Assembly (NCBI RefSeq): GCF_964656455.1
Contig: NC_135715.1
Coordinates: 81,756,414 to 81,820,413 of the forward strand
Source of the DNA: Halichoerus grypus
Lineage: Eukaryota; Chordata; Mammalia; Carnivora; Phocidae
DNA: 64,000 bases
Reading direction: 5' to 3'
The notes under the pieces were generated by a model. That model saw only the letters and a program-made list of their open reading frames with translations, was not told the origin of the DNA and searched no databases. The position numbers and the translations under genes were made by a program. Within the stretch, counting starts at the first letter, position 1, and every line of letters starts with the position of its first letter. Below, piece after piece: positions 1 through 11,969 of the stretch.

Positions 1-167
1 CACCTCAGCATCTGATGGTAACTTGTTAGAAATGCAAATTCTTGGTCCCCACCCCAGACCTACTGAATTCAGAAACTCTAAGGGGCCCAACAGTGTAAAA
101 CCTGTACAATCGCCTTTTAACAGAATCTTCACGTGATTCTAATGCATGCTCAAGTTGGACAACCACT
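1..167 (-). repeat. MER5A-like hAT-Charlie DNA transposon fossil
   Basis: The plus strand reads as the reverse complement of the MER5A consensus as I know it: 'CTTGTTAGAAATGCAAATTC', then a C-rich 'CCCCACCCCAGACCTACTGA', ending near 'GGACAACCACTGGG'. It is non-autonomous and ancient, with several substitutions and probably cut by the window edge. The family name comes from recall of the consensus, not from a search. Confidence 0.75.
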
Positions 168-1023
168 GGGTGAGGTTATGTTGCCGTAATAAAATTTCAA
201 TGGCTTTCAACATTTTTTTTTCTTGCTCATGTTACATGTCAAACAAGGGTTGGCAATGGCTCGTCTTATAGGTCATTTTTATTTCAGACGTTAGGGTGAG
301 GAAGAAGCATCTATCAGATCTGCTGGTTGTCAGAGCAGAGAAGAAAAGAGAATATAGGACACTATGTTCTGACTCAAAACTTCTGCTCATAAGTAAGCAT
401 AAATCATTTCCACTCTTATTTTATTAGTCAAGGCAAAGCTAAGGCCTGGCATGAGGCCAATAGGATAGGGAGGAGCAGCAAAGGTTTCTGAACAATAACA
501 CAGTCTACCATACGGGCCAGGTATATTATTCTTGAAGATCAATTGTATTTGTTTATTACATTTAAGGAAATTCAAAGCACAATTCCCCCTTTCCTCCCAA
601 ATCCTACCATCATTTAGTTTTTTTCATAGTAACTTTAATATCTCACTTTAAATAATCCTAAAATCTTTTGGTATTCGTTTCAGAAATAGGCTTATCTAAA
701 ACATACTAATTAGTATTTTACATATATGCATAAACGTGTGTGTGTGTATGTGTCCTAGGCTCCATTTTTTCCTATTTATTAAAGCATTCAGGAAGTTAAC
801 ATTGTTCAATTATGTATCCCAAGTGCCTACAGCAATGCATAACATATTAGTCACTCAAAAGATATATGTTGAAAGAGAGAAATTTTTATCTGTGTAGTAA
901 CTGATAACATCATACTTCATATATTTCTAATTGGGTACCAACTTTTTTGGATTCTTTTTTTTAACAGCAATTCTGGAGTTTGGGGGTTTTTCACATTCAG
1001 TTTCTAAAGAAATTTGTGTATAT
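168..1023. other. AT-rich non-coding DNA, no feature recognised
   Basis: No gene or repeat family recognised. A short (TG)n tract lies at about 735-752. The ORFs here are short and show no protein family. The last bases (about 1,008-1,023) are the left target-site duplication of the SINE that follows. Confidence 0.5.
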
Positions 1024-1228
1024 TTTTTGAGAAACTTTTTAAAAAAGATTTTATTTATTTTGAGAGAAAGAGAGAGAGAGAGCACGAGCAATGGAGAGGG
1101 GCAGAGGGGGAGGGAGAAGCAGACTCCCCGCTGAGGAGGGAGCCTGACCTGGGGCTCGATTCCATGACTCCGGGATCAACACCTGAGCCAAAGGCAGATG
1201 CATAGCTGACTGAGCCACCCAGGTGCCC
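1024..1228 (-). mobile_element. SINEC carnivore tRNA-derived SINE, antisense
   Basis: Reading from right to left gives the SINEC head (GGGCACCTGGGTGGCTCAG), the CTGCCTTTGGCTCAGG segment, a CT-rich body and an AAATAAAATCTTT-type tail. An imperfect target duplication (AGAAATTTGTGTATAT against AGAAATTTGTATAT) brackets it at about 1,008-1,023 and just after 1,228. The SINE promoter is derived from tRNA-Lys, but this is not a tRNA gene. Confidence 0.9.
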
Positions 1229-1390
1229 AGAAATTTGTATATGTTTAAATTAGCTACCCTGACACTTATTAACAACTTCCAATGATTGTCCTTAATATCA
1301 ATTTGTATTAATTTTTTATACTGATAATTTGGCATGAATTTATATAGACATAAATATGCATAAGTAAGTCTAAAATATGAGTCGCTCATC

Positions 1391-1507
1391 TTTTTTTAAT
1401 TTTTTTTTTTTTTTTTTAAGTAGGCTCAATACCCAACATGGGGTTTGAAATCATGACCCTGAGATCAAGAGTTGCATGCTCTATAGATTGAACCAGCCAG
1501 GTGCCCC
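1391..1507 (-). mobile_element. Short, older SINEC-type SINE, antisense
   Basis: A long T run (the inverted A tail) is followed by 'AAGTAGGCTCAATACCCAAC', '...CATGACCCTGAGATCAAGAG' and a terminal CAGCCAGGTGCCCC. This is the compact, older carnivore tRNA-SINE form without the CT-rich 3' body. It is more diverged than the other SINEs in the window. Confidence 0.75.
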
Positions 1508-1674
1508 TAGAGCTATTTTAAATACCTCAAATGCAATGTAAGTGACTGTAATGTAAAACTATCAAGTCTAAAAGGCAGGACTGGGACGCTGATATAGTTA
1601 GCTTGTTAATTTACTAGGATCTGTACCTGAGTAAAAAAAGTAAGACCATAAAGTTTGTAGATTGGGGCATTATT

Positions 1675-2215
1675 CACACTCATTCATCATTCATTCACTT
1701 ATTCACACATTCAATATTTCACAAATATTTACTCTGAGTTGACTATGTAGCAGGCAGGTTGCCAAGTGCTGGGAATAGCTATTTTCCCTGTTTTCCAGAA
1801 GTTCCCCATCCAGTGGGGTATACATATAAGTGAAAAGTGCTACAATATTACAGAAAGTGTATCAATATAAGGGACACAGTGTTTATAGGAGCACAAAGGA
1901 AGGGTGCCTAGCCTTGGCTTTGTCATGGAAGGCTAGCCAGAAAAATGCCATATTTAAGGTGGTATGTAAAGGAAGAAGGGGAAGAAGAAAGCAGGGAGAG
2001 ACAGTATCTATAAGATTTAGAGAAAAGAGAACATTGAGTATTTTGGGAACTGAGGAAGTTTAATGTAACTGGAGCCTGGAGACAAGGAAGCAGAGTGGAG
2101 GGAGACTGGCACAGGCCAGACCACCCCAAATTGAGTTTGAAATTTACCTATAAGGCAAAAGGCCCTATGCTCCACAAGAATGACATGACCAGATTTGTGT
2201 TTAACAATGATATTC
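1675..2215 (+). repeat. Ancient mammalian interspersed repeat, family uncertain
   Basis: It opens with 'TTCATTCACTTATTCACACA' and 'AATATTTACTCTGAGTTGAC', then the pattern 'AGGAGCACAAAGGAAGGGTG', '...GGCAAAAGGCCCTATGC' and 'GACATGACCAGATTTGTGTT'. I know this order from an old mammal-wide repeat but cannot name the family with confidence. The 30,870-31,860 stretch looks like a later section of the same family. The short ORFs here are repeat-derived. Confidence 0.45.
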
Positions 2216-2523
2216 CAAGTGGAGTTTTCAGGACCTACTACTGAATCTCATCTCATTATTTACTTCTAAATTAATCTAATTTAGTAATATTTGTTTAAAC
2301 TTTGTAAATGTCAACTTACAAACTGAATTCTGTTGAAAGCAACAGATATTAAAGCCATCTAAAAACTTATATTGTTCTTTAAGATAATAGATTAAACCAC
2401 ACATCAACTTTAAGACAGATTTTTAATATCTTTTGATAGATTAACAAATTAGTTTAAAAATAATAACTCCTTTCAAAACCACAACTAAATACAGACATAA
2501 AGTATGAAACTTAATGACACTAT
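2216..2523. other. AT-rich non-coding DNA, no feature recognised
   Basis: Very AT-rich sequence with no recognisable repeat or coding signal. It ends at the target duplication of the next SINE. Confidence 0.5.
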
Positions 2524-2537
2524 AAAATCAAGGTCAT

Positions 2538-2748
2538 GGGGCGCCTGGGTGGCTCAGTCAGTTGGGCGTCTGCCTTCGGCTCAGGTCATGATCCCAGAGT
2601 CCTGGGATCTAGCCTCGCATCGGGCTCTGTGCTCAGCAGGGAGCCTGCTTCTCCCTCTCCCTCTGCCTGCCTGTCTGCCTGCTTGTGATCTCTTTCTCTC
2701 TCTCTCTGTCAAATAAATAAATAAAATCTTTAAAATAAATAAATAAAT
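2538..2748 (+). mobile_element. SINEC carnivore SINE with perfect 14-bp TSD
   Basis: A canonical head (GGGGCGCCTGGGTGGCTCAG) is followed by the tRNA-derived part, a CT-rich body with CTGCCTGCCTGTCTGCC and a (AAATA)n tail. The target duplication AAAATCAAGGTCAT is perfect at 2,524-2,537 and 2,749-2,762, which marks a fairly young insertion. Confidence 0.95.
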
Positions 2749-2762
2749 AAAATCAAGGTCAT

Positions 2763-3590
2763 TAACACTAGCTGTTGCAGTAAACAAGCCAAAAAATCTC
2801 AGTGCTTTAACATAATGAAGACCGATTACTTGCTTGTCACCATCCAAGTAGGAATTCATCTAGACTGTCTCTGCCTCAGAGAGTAACCTCACTTCTGGCA
2901 ACCATAATGGAGTTCTAGATATTGCTCTGTGTGTATATGATTAATAAAGTCACATCATTTATTGTGGGAACAGGGAAGGATGATGAAAACTAAGACTACC
3001 AATGAGTCATTTCAGACGAAGTTATATACTTTTGTGTAACTAACACCATATCCAGAGAACTATGAAGCAATCCTTATTCTTCTACACATTCATTTGTTTG
3101 TCCCACAATTATTAAGCACTGAGGCAGCAGAGTTAAAAGGGGAGGGCTACAGAATCAGACAAGCAAGTTGTATAAATCCTGTGTCTGTTTACAGGTAAAA
3201 TGCAAAAAATAGCACCAACTTCATATAATTATTATACTAAGTGCTCAATATCACCTATTACTACTGCTTCTGTTATTACTGTGAAGTTACAAACTACAAA
3301 GGTGAGTGTATGGTAGTTCCTGTCCTCAGTAGTGGGAGGACTATAAAGAAAATGTAATAATCCCTACCCATGTCAAACTCATCAGCTTAAACCCTAAGTT
3401 GAAAGATCGAGCCACGAATAGCAAGAGGGAATGGGACAGCATCTGCCAGGACATTAACACCATTATCTAAAAGGTCCAACATTACAGCCCTCCCTCCAAA
3501 GATACAAAGATATAATCACGTTATAACCTAATTATTTACAAATCTGGGACAATACATATGACATAAACTGTCAAATGAAAAGTTGACTGG
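2763..3590. other. Non-coding DNA, no feature recognised
   Basis: AT-rich unique-looking sequence. I see no gene structure, RNA gene or repeat family that I can name. Confidence 0.5.
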
Positions 3591-3599
3591 ACCTGGAAA

Positions 3600-3890
3600 G
3601 GATTCCACAGACATATGAATGCGTAAACTGTGGCATATAAGGGAACATTACTCAGCAGTGAAAAAAAACGAACTGGTGATATACTCAACAGAACAGATGA
3701 ATCTCAAAAAAATGTGGAGGAGAAGCCAGACCCAACACTGTATACTGTGTGATTCTACTTATATGAAATTCTAGGGAAAGAATCTCATTTATAGTGACAG
3801 GAAGCAGATCGGCATTTCCCTGGTACCAGGGATGGGGTAAGGGTAGGAAGTGACTGCAAAACTGAATGCACAAGAGAACTCGTAGAGACT
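3600..3890 (+). repeat. Fossil L1 3' end (L1M-like)
   Basis: The order 'AAACTGTGGCATATAAGGGA', 'CATTACTCAGCAGTGAAAAA', 'GAGAAGCCAGACCCAACACT' and 'GGTACCAGGGATGGGGTAAG' matches the ORF2 C-terminus and 3'UTR junction of old mammalian L1 families. It is heavily mutated and 5'-truncated, with no usable reading frame. Confidence 0.7.
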
Positions 3891-3899
3891 AATGATTAA

Positions 3900-6829
3900 A
3901 TCACTTGACCTCAGAGGGCTTCCGTTTCCTCAAATGTAAAATCACATAGTATGACTTCCCGTAAGAGCACTGCTGTGGGACATAGAGTTAGGTCTGAAAC
4001 AGAGAAGGTGCTCAATACATTGTTCCTGCCTGGGGTTTTGTTGGTGGTCTTTTGGGAGGAGACGGGGAAAGCGCCAGAGGGTTTGAGCATCGTAACACAT
4101 AGCTTTCTAAACACAGGATTAAATGCCTGCAATTAAAGAGTTATAAAAATCTCAAAACTACTCACTGAACACAGAATTTATCATCCTTTAGGCATTATAA
4201 TTTTAAGATGACAAAAACCAGCAAATCAACCTCAGGGAGGGAAATGAGTGACAAAAGACAGAAAAGATGGAGCACTAGGGGAGGGTGTGGAGGAGAAGGG
4301 GCTCCTGAAGTCTTCTTAATCCCTTCTAAGAGGATCTCATGGGAAATCCTAAGTTTGATGGCTCTGACCAGCCTTAGAACTCCACTTCTGCAAATATTTT
4401 GGGGGGATTGAGTTGAGTAATGGAGGGAAGAAAAAGGGACTGTTTGCAGGGATACCCTGATATTTTTTGAGAAACTTTAGAAAGGGATGTTTTACTTTCC
4501 CCCAAGCTTTATTAAAAGTAAAATTCTACACAGATAAAAAACTAAAATAAAAAGGTTTTAATTCATCAAACTACTTGGAAAAATGAAGTTTTTTTTTAAC
4601 ACACACACAAAACACAATGAATTTATATGCAAACAGTCTTCTTTACCTCAAAAACAAAAACCAACCCTATCTGACCAGCCTGAATGAGGAACAAGCAGTT
4701 TTGCAACACAGTTCAGTAAACAAACAGTAAAGCCATCTGGAAGGTATTTCTGAGATATCAATCATGTGGCATTGATAATTTAGAAATGCAAGAGAAAGGA
4801 AAGACAGCTATTCTCACTTGAGCAGTGTTTCACTTACTGGAGCCAACAACATTAATGACTTAGAATGGTCTTAAGGTTATCATGAATTTCGACAGAAATG
4901 ACTGGTTCATCTACAAATAGGTCGAGAGATATATATGTTCTGCTATAGTGAGAGGTTAACTCTTTTCTTTCTAGTGAACATTCTTCTCCCAGTTTAGACT
5001 CCATAATTAATTTATGATAAGCCAGAGTCTGAGATTCTCATTTTTAGTTCTGGCTCTTTGACTAAACAGTTAACAAAACCTTAAACAGAAACATACGGAG
5101 ATTCTCAGCCTTAGTTTCTCCAAGTATAAAATGAAAGGACTGAATTGAACGGTCCTTCAGATTCTGCAAAACTTAAAAATTCTGATGCAAATTATCCACA
5201 AATTTTTATGATTTGCTCAAACCTGATACAGTCCCAGTTTGATTCTAGGTTTCGAAGTAAAACCAAAGTAAAAAACCAAATCAATACCAAATTTGTATGA
5301 GGTGCACTGGAACATATTCTAGAGACCACTGAAGATACCTTCTTTGTTCTAAGTAGAAAAAATATTATATAATTAACACTCTACCCAAAGTAAAAAAACT
5401 TCTAATACCAACTAAATAGTCAAATGGTCAAAATCATATTTTACCTTCAAGGGCTTATCTATTTCTGTATTAGTCCATCATATTTCCATATGTGGAAATT
5501 ATCTGAGCTCTGTTGAATTAAGTACTATAGCAAATAACCAGGGTATACTGCTTACAGTACCATCTACATTTTTTATAAGCTGACTTTCTGCAACATACTC
5601 TTGCTTTTACCAGTTTTGAAAGGTGAAACATTCATGTGCAACATTTTACAGGAAAATATTGTAGAGTATTTAATGTGTATATAATCTAATATTTAGCAAG
5701 AAAATATCTCAGAACATTTAACAAACCTCCACTGGGAAATGTTTAAGAATATATTAAAAAGCTGACAAGATTTATATACACACACAGTTTTAGGATTACC
5801 TATGTTCTGCTTTAAAGATGGCAAAACTGATGTATGGGCACACCTAAGTAATTCTAATTACATCTTAATTCCCTCCTAAATACCATCCTAGCTAATGTCT
5901 GTTCCTTATAGTTTTTTTATTTTCCTTCGCATATGTAAACTGAGATGCTGGGGAGTCAAAAGCAGTAACAGTATTTAAAAATGCAGAAAGTACTTTCTTT
6001 TCAGTGCTACATGATTAGGGGGCCCTGTGGAGCTTGGTAGTAGGGGAAAATGGGAGGAAAACTTTAAAATCCAAACTAGCTTGGCTTTTCTCACTATGAG
6101 ACTCTAACTTGGTGAAAAATGTATTTTGTCTTCCAACAAGTTTGTATGTGTGGGCTATATTTTAGGTTTTCAGTATCCTGCCAGACAAATACTTAATACA
6201 CAGAGTGGTTTTTTTTTTTTTAATTTTTGGTAACAGTATATCAACACTCCACATTCTTAGAGTTAGTCCAGTACCCTTTCCTAGAACATATAGTCACCCA
6301 ACAGCCAAGTGGCTAATAGGCAGGCTTTGGCCTTAAGGAGCCTGTATCGGTTGCTAGAACTTAAAGATGGGAATTTACTTTGACTTCAAGCCATGCCTTG
6401 TTCTGCATCTCATTTTTGTAGAAGAAAGGGAAGGAAATTCAAGCTTCAGAGGCAAAATTCCAAGAGGCTAAAGAGGAGGGAGAATTAAGTGAAAGTACAA
6501 AAGACAATCACACAGTAGGATAAAAGAATTATAATATTCTGGTATTTAGTTTGAAATAAAATTACCCAATGTAATAATAACACTTCACATAACTTTCTTT
6601 TTTAAGTAGAAAAATTGTAGAGGTCTGAACGTGGAGATAAGAGCTTCTCAAATATTCATTCATGTAAATGAAAGAGAAAATGAAGAAGAAAGAGGTTAAG
6701 GGTTATTTGTTCTAGAAATACAACAGATGCCTCTTTTCTCCTTAAGGGAAAAAAGATTTCTTTAGAAACCTGTGCACTTAGAAATCATATTTTATAAATG
6801 TCTTGTCCGGCCTTCTTTAGTATGAGAAC
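3900..6829. other. AT-rich intergenic or intronic DNA
   Basis: A long stretch without recognisable genes. There is a short A-rich/(AC)n patch near 4,595-4,617 and T or A homopolymers near 6,211. Short open frames (for example at 3,951-4,136 and 4,208-4,411) match no family I know and look like chance. Confidence 0.45.
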
Positions 6830-7300
6830 ATGGACTTGAAAATACGGTATTTCTTTCTCAAGAGTCCATTCATTCCTGCCACAAATTCTACACTGGAGTC
6901 CATAGAGCACATTTGCCATAAGACTTCGAAAGCACAAAGTATCCGGCATCTTTTGGCCGTTCCAAAAACGAAGTCAGCAAGTCAGGAGGGAAGAATGGAC
7001 TGGTGGAACCTAAGAGACATGTATGGGGTAGAACACGAGGGAGCTAATAAGCAGAAAAGCATGGACAGAGAGGAAAGCTTTGAGGGAAGCACGCAGATTG
7101 TCATAAGCCACATTTGTGAAGACATTTCAAGTGAGTCTGGAGTTAGCCCTGAAAGGCACAGCATAATTCACAAATTTACAATTACCATTTTAGCTTTGCC
7201 TACCCGTAACGGAAGTAGCTGGCTGAAGAGTGAGAGCCAGGTCCTAAGGGAATGTGGGAAAGAAAACCAGACACTGAGAGGGTTTCACTTTGAGTGTTGA
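6830..7300 (+). other. Longest non-repeat ORF (156 codons), probably chance
   Basis: An ATG-to-stop frame of 156 codons lies in DNA with no obvious repeat. The predicted peptide has a hydrophobic and basic start (MDLKIRYFFLKSP), many Ser, Glu and Lys residues, and no signal peptide, transmembrane span or motif that I recognise. There is no clear promoter, polyadenylation signal or splice pattern around it. In 64 kb of AT-rich DNA one frame of this length can arise by chance. I do not call it a gene. It could also be an exon of an unrecognised gene or a decayed repeat. Confidence 0.15.
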
Positions 7301-7614
7301 GCAGCTTTCAGACCTGAAAGTTCTGTTGGCATTTTTAGCTCGGGAAAGGAAGGCCTTCTGAATTACCACCACCCTCCTTCCACCCACTCTAAAGACCGGT
7401 CTAGAGATCTATGTTTCCCAAAACAGTACAAAATTCATTTCATAAACATCGTATCTGGTATCCTTGTTTAAAAACACTCAAATTTCATTTAGTTTCACTA
7501 GTACACTGGAGACCAACTCTATCTACATTGTTAGCATAGAACTCAAGCACCCAAAGTAAATAGTGCTTACCAAACAATGGTCTGGGGTGGGGGGGAATGC
7601 AGATAAACAATAAG
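7301..7614. other. Non-coding DNA, no feature recognised
   Basis: No recognised element. A G-run (GGGGTGGGGGGG) sits near 7,586. Confidence 0.45.
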
Positions 7615-7800
7615 GAGAGACTTGAATTACTTGAAAGCAAGTTACTTAATGGCCTGGCCCGAAGTTCCTTTCTCTATAAGATAGGAGGAAAAAACAAAAC
7701 TCCCTTAAAAAATTGTAGTGAACATGAAATAAAATGAGGTAACATAAAATCATCTATCAAGAGCAGTGCCTGGCACATGATAAGTATTCAGTATGTGTTG
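7615..7800 (+). repeat. MIR SINE fossil
   Basis: The 3' half of a MIR is readable: 'GCAAGTTACTTAATGGCCTG', a degraded TCTGTAAGAT-like segment, then 'AGCAGTGCCTGGCACATGAT' and 'AAGTATTCAGTATGTGTTG'. Very old, with many substitutions. Confidence 0.7.
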
Positions 7801-8184
7801 GGTTCCCCCTTCACCTAGGGTCTTGTATTCTTCAATATGTGGTGCTCTCCCTTCCCCCACTCTTGGTATTTGGAACTTTTCTCTCAATCTATGATCTCGG
7901 CTATTAAAAATCTACATGCAAATCCCAAGTGATGCTTTCATTTTGTGAGCAATAAGATATTTGCTCTATTTTTCCTTTATAACCATAGTTTCTTAGAAGG
8001 ACTAAAGATCGTGGAAACACAAATATCAATGGATGAGAGAAAGAGAAGACCTAAAATAATAATAGGAGTAAATAGCAAGGAATAAAGGACACTAGGAAAG
8101 GACAGTACCCTTGAAGTCGAATGCTGTCAAGAAGGTTAAAAGGAAAATATTTCTGAATAAGAACATGGGTAAGTGGTAACAATA
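7801..8184. other. Non-coding DNA, no feature recognised
   Basis: No gene, RNA or repeat that I can identify. Confidence 0.45.
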
Positions 8185-8350
8185 TTTACATAATGTTTTA
8201 TTGGAGCCTCATAATATCCATTTTACAGATAAAAAGATTGAGGTTTAGGAAGACAATTGTCTTGTCTAGGATTGTTAAGTTAGTAAGTTATTAGATGAGG
8301 AACCAGAATTAGAATCTAAGACTTTTCACTCTAAATCCTATATTCATTCA
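8185..8350 (-). repeat. MIR SINE fossil, antisense
   Basis: 'CCATTTTACAGATAAAAAGA', 'TTGAGGTTTAGGAAGAC' and a trailing 'CCAGAATTAGAATCTAAGAC' follow the reverse-complement MIR pattern (CCATTTTACAGATGAGGAAACTGAGG-type core). Strongly diverged. Confidence 0.65.
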
Positions 8351-8795
8351 TTCTATTATCCATTCTAGACCTAATGAAGACAGAACTCAAACTCTGAGAA
8401 GTCAAAAGTTTTGGATGGAAAAATGCGATCACTAGATAAAATCAATAAATGTGAGGTTTTTAACAATAAAATGATGAAGAAAGGCATGATAACAGCTTAC
8501 CAGGTAGAAAGATCCAACTTCAGAAATGAGAAAATTTAGGCATAATAAAAAGTTTAAAGGTGAAATTCTCCAAAGCGAAGAAGTTTGGTTTATGCCCTGA
8601 GAAACAGAAAGGATTTTCCAAGAGCTCTACATTCCAAAGTAACGTACTGTAAAAGTCCTCAATAGAGACAGCAATATCATAACAATCAAAAATAAAATGA
8701 CGGCTCCATAGTCAATCAGGACATCAATCAGAATCACCACAATGCTGGGAACAGAAGGATCCATAGAGATCATCTCTAGTCTTATATCTGCTAAA
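8351..8795. other. Non-coding DNA, no feature recognised
   Basis: AT-rich. A 60-codon minus-strand frame at 8,627-8,809 encodes a hydrophobic peptide, but it runs into the adjacent transposon fossil and shows no gene context. Confidence 0.4.
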
Positions 8796-8799
8796 GTAT

Positions 8800-9116
8800 C
8801 ACTGTCCAACAGAAATATAATGCAAGCTATGTGTATATAATTTTAAATCTGCTAATGGCCATATATTAAAAAGAAAAGTGAAAGATGAGAAATTAATTTC
8901 AATAATATATTTTACATAACCCAATATATCTAAGATATATCATATCAACAAATAATCAACATAAAAGAATTATTAGTGAGATATTTACACCTTTTTCTGC
9001 ACTAAGTCTTCAAAATCTCGTGTGTGCTTTATACTTATAGCACACTAAATTTGGACTAGCCCCATTTCAAGTGCTCGAGAGCTGTATGTGGCTGGTGGCT
9101 ACCATACAGAACAATG
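8800..9116. repeat. hAT-Charlie (MER1-type) DNA transposon fossil
   Basis: The left end is 'ACTGTCCAACAGAAATATAA'. The right end is 'CATTTCAAGTGCTCGAGAGC', then 'TGTATGTGGCTGGTGGCTAC'. These are the two termini of a MER3/MER33-type non-autonomous element as I recall them, and the ends form partial inverted repeats (CTGTCCAA against TACAGAACA-type). The exact family is uncertain. Confidence 0.6.
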
Positions 9117-9119
9117 AAC

Positions 9120-10023
9120 TTCTACATAATCACAAAAGTAACGACAGCCTGCGTATGTTAAGTGACTTTCTAAAGATTAAAATTAATACTGTGATAATAG
9201 AATGTGAGATACAACTTTCTTCTCTTCATTGATATTAGAACCATGAAAACCTCATAGAAATCCATACTAAGTTAATGTGACCATACGGTAGTTCAGGGGG
9301 TGGTTATTGATCAATTGAACCCAGTAAGATTATGATTACAGACATATATTTTTAGTGCTGGTATATAATTTTCAAGGGGGGCTTTTCTTCTAAGGATTAT
9401 AGTCAACAAGGAAACAATCACAAATGACCTTTCTAAAAAGTAAGCTGATAAGTAACCTGATATAGTGTCATGAGAAGTATATTATAACTGGGACTTCACA
9501 TAAAAACAGAATTGAGATTTTTACAGATGCTCTCTCAGGTATGTATGATCTGAATATGATAAAACTGAAAGCTTATCTAAAAAAAACCAACAACTTTTGA
9601 AAGTCAACAGAAATCTGTAGTCTTAAGAATAATGATGGCCAATACCTTTCCAGAAAATGTTATTGTGTAGAACTTTTAACATTTGTAGCATTATGAAGGA
9701 AGATATGCAACTCTACTTTAATAATAAACAGAAGAGTCTGACAAGTCATGTAAGTCAAAACTATATGTTTGAAACTGCTTACATTTTGGTGAAAAAAATA
9801 AGAAGGCAAGAATTCATGCAAAAAATTCGGGTATGATAAATCATGTGGTAAATATGAATAGAAGTTTGTCTCTTCACATTATTAGAGGTTATAATTTCTG
9901 AATCAGAAGCACTAAGGAAATGTTCTTTTGATATATACTGTGGCACTTTTCTTGGAGTGAATTCTGATTTGATTAATTGAAATTAGAAAAGCACAAGTAA
10001 TTAAAAAAAACCCTTCCTTCCTT
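9120..10023. other. AT-rich non-coding DNA
   Basis: No recognised repeat or gene. It ends at the left target duplication of a truncated L1. Confidence 0.45.
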
Positions 10024-10040
10024 AAAACTAGCCATTTTTT

Positions 10041-10417
10041 TGGCTGGGTGATAGACATTGGGGAGGGTATGTGCTATGGTGAGTGCTGTGAATTGTGTAA
10101 GACTGTTGAATCACAGACCTGTACCTCTGAAACAAATAATACATTACATGTTAAAAAAAAGAAGAAGATAGTAGGAAGGGAAAAATGAAGGGGGGAAAAT
10201 CAGAGGGGGAGACGAACCATGAGAGACTATGGACTCTGAGAAACAAACTGAGGGTTCAAGAGGGGAGGGGGGTGGAGGGATGGGTTAGCCTGATGATGGG
10301 TATTAAAGAGGGCACGTACTGAATGGAGCACTGGGTGTTATATGCAAACAATGAATCATGGAACACTACATCAAAAACTAATGACATAATGGTGATTAAC
10401 ATAACATAACAAAATAA
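10041..10417 (+). mobile_element. 5'-truncated L1 tail (3'UTR only)
   Basis: It starts at GGCTGGGTGATAGACATTGG in the L1 3'UTR, passes the internal A-rich segment (about 10,152-10,166), carries the 'GAACCATGAGAGACTATGGA' and 'GGAGCACTGGGTGTTATATG' modules, and ends in an A-rich tail. A 16-bp target duplication (AAAACTAGCCATTTTT) occurs at about 10,024-10,039 and 10,418-10,433. The 61-codon frame on the minus strand is an artefact of this tail. Confidence 0.92.
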
Positions 10418-10433
10418 AAAACTAGCCATTTTT

Positions 10434-10573
10434 ACAAGCAAATTTTGGAATCTATAATTCTATCAGTGTAACAAATTGAAGCTTAAATACCGATTTTTAA
10501 CATGAAAATCTAAGTAAAATTCTCCGAAACTTAGAAAAACAAAGAATTTAAACTGCTTAAGAAAGACTAGGAA
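10434..10573. other. Short unique spacer between L1 tail and SINE
   Basis: About 140 bp of AT-rich sequence. The right end contains the left target duplication (10,559-10,572) of the following SINE. Confidence 0.5.
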
Positions 10574-10771
10574 AGGGGGGCCTGGGTGGCTCTGTTGTTA
10601 AGCATCTGCCTTTGGCTCAGGTCATGGTCCCAGGGTCCTGGGATCGAGCCCCACATCGGGCTCCCTGCTCGGCGGGAAGCCTGTTTCTCCCTCTCCCACT
10701 CCCCTTCCTTGTGTTCCCTCTCTCGCTGTGTCTCTCTCTCTGTCAAATAAATAAAATCTTAAAAAAAAAAA
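10574..10771 (+). mobile_element. SINEC carnivore SINE with 14-bp TSD
   Basis: Head CCTGGGTGGCTC, a central CAGGTCATGGTCCCAGGGTC and a tail of AAATAAATAAAATCTT plus A13. The duplication AAGAAAGACTAGGA lies at 10,559-10,572 and 10,772-10,785. Confidence 0.93.
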
Positions 10772-10789
10772 AAGAAAGACTAGGAGAGG

Positions 10790-11842
10790 CATCTAACCAG
10801 AACTGCCTTTTCAATCTAGATGCTCTATGAAACCTAGACTTCTAAGAGAAAAACCTCAAACAGCTGGAATCCAGCTTAGATACACAAAATAAATCATTTC
10901 TGACTGAAAATTCACTCTCAAAAGCTCTAATCAGGTTTCCACAAGCAACAAAACAAAACAAAGAACATCAATAACACTAGTAAACTGGGTTTACTAATTG
11001 TGCAGCAACAAAAAAAACACAATAGAAAAGAGGAGACAGAAAAGAATTCCTTGTTAAATCCATGATCATCCATCCAGTACCTTTGACCCTTAAGGTCAGA
11101 ATTTGTTCCTAATACACTCTTGAAATAAAGATGTAGAAGGTTTTCTCATTCTAATTCAAATCCTCAGGTCACTTATTGAAAACTTAAGTCATCTAAAATG
11201 TGATAGTTGATAGAGTGTGTATAAATGACAAAGTCATATAAATATTCATACTTAGGCCATCTTTAGAAAAAAGTAGGTGTACTTAATCTCCCCTGAAAAT
11301 AAATAAGACTTTACTATAGCTACCCTGTATTCCAAAGCACACTGTCTTACAGGGAAATAAGAATATGGATCATGACATTTAGTTTCATATATTGTTTTTT
11401 TAAATGTATATCATGCAAAATATTCTCTACTTTCATGAAAACTTTTTATGTATTACCAAAAGCAATAAAGAGATCCAAGCTGTAAATAAAACAAGAAATA
11501 AACTTAAGTAACGATCAGAAGCTTACTACTACCTTCAGTTGGGGGGGGGGAAACAAAACTTTTCCAATGAAATGTTTTTCCTCCAAAATACTTTGTTTTT
11601 CTTTTTCTGTATAATAAAACTCCCATAACTCCATGTGAAATCAGACATAGCATGTCTTCCACTCTTTAAAGGGGGGTGGACAAGAGAGAGGGAGAATTAG
11701 AAAGGAACTTCCCTCTGATCATTTAGAACTCTCTCAGTTCAATAATCAATCTTCTCTTACATACCTAAATAAATGACACAAAGTGATAATTTTTTCATCC
11801 ACTCCCTTCCCATATAGGGACAAGAAGCCCAATTAAAAAACA
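10790..11842. other. AT-rich non-coding DNA
   Basis: No named repeat or gene. A G10 run lies near 11,541. The right end (AAAAAACACTGCTT) is the likely left target site of the next L1 fragment. Confidence 0.45.
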
Positions 11843-11849
11843 CTGCTTA

Positions 11850-11923
11850 GCAATGTCCACAATAGCCAAACTATGGAAAGAGCCAAGATGTCCATCAACA
11901 GATGAATGGATAAAGAAGATGTG

Positions 11924-11969
<46 letters not shown>

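Noticed and set aside
2538..2620. tRNA genes within SINE heads
   Set aside because: SINEC heads descend from tRNA-Lys but lack a full cloverleaf, so they are annotated as SINEs.
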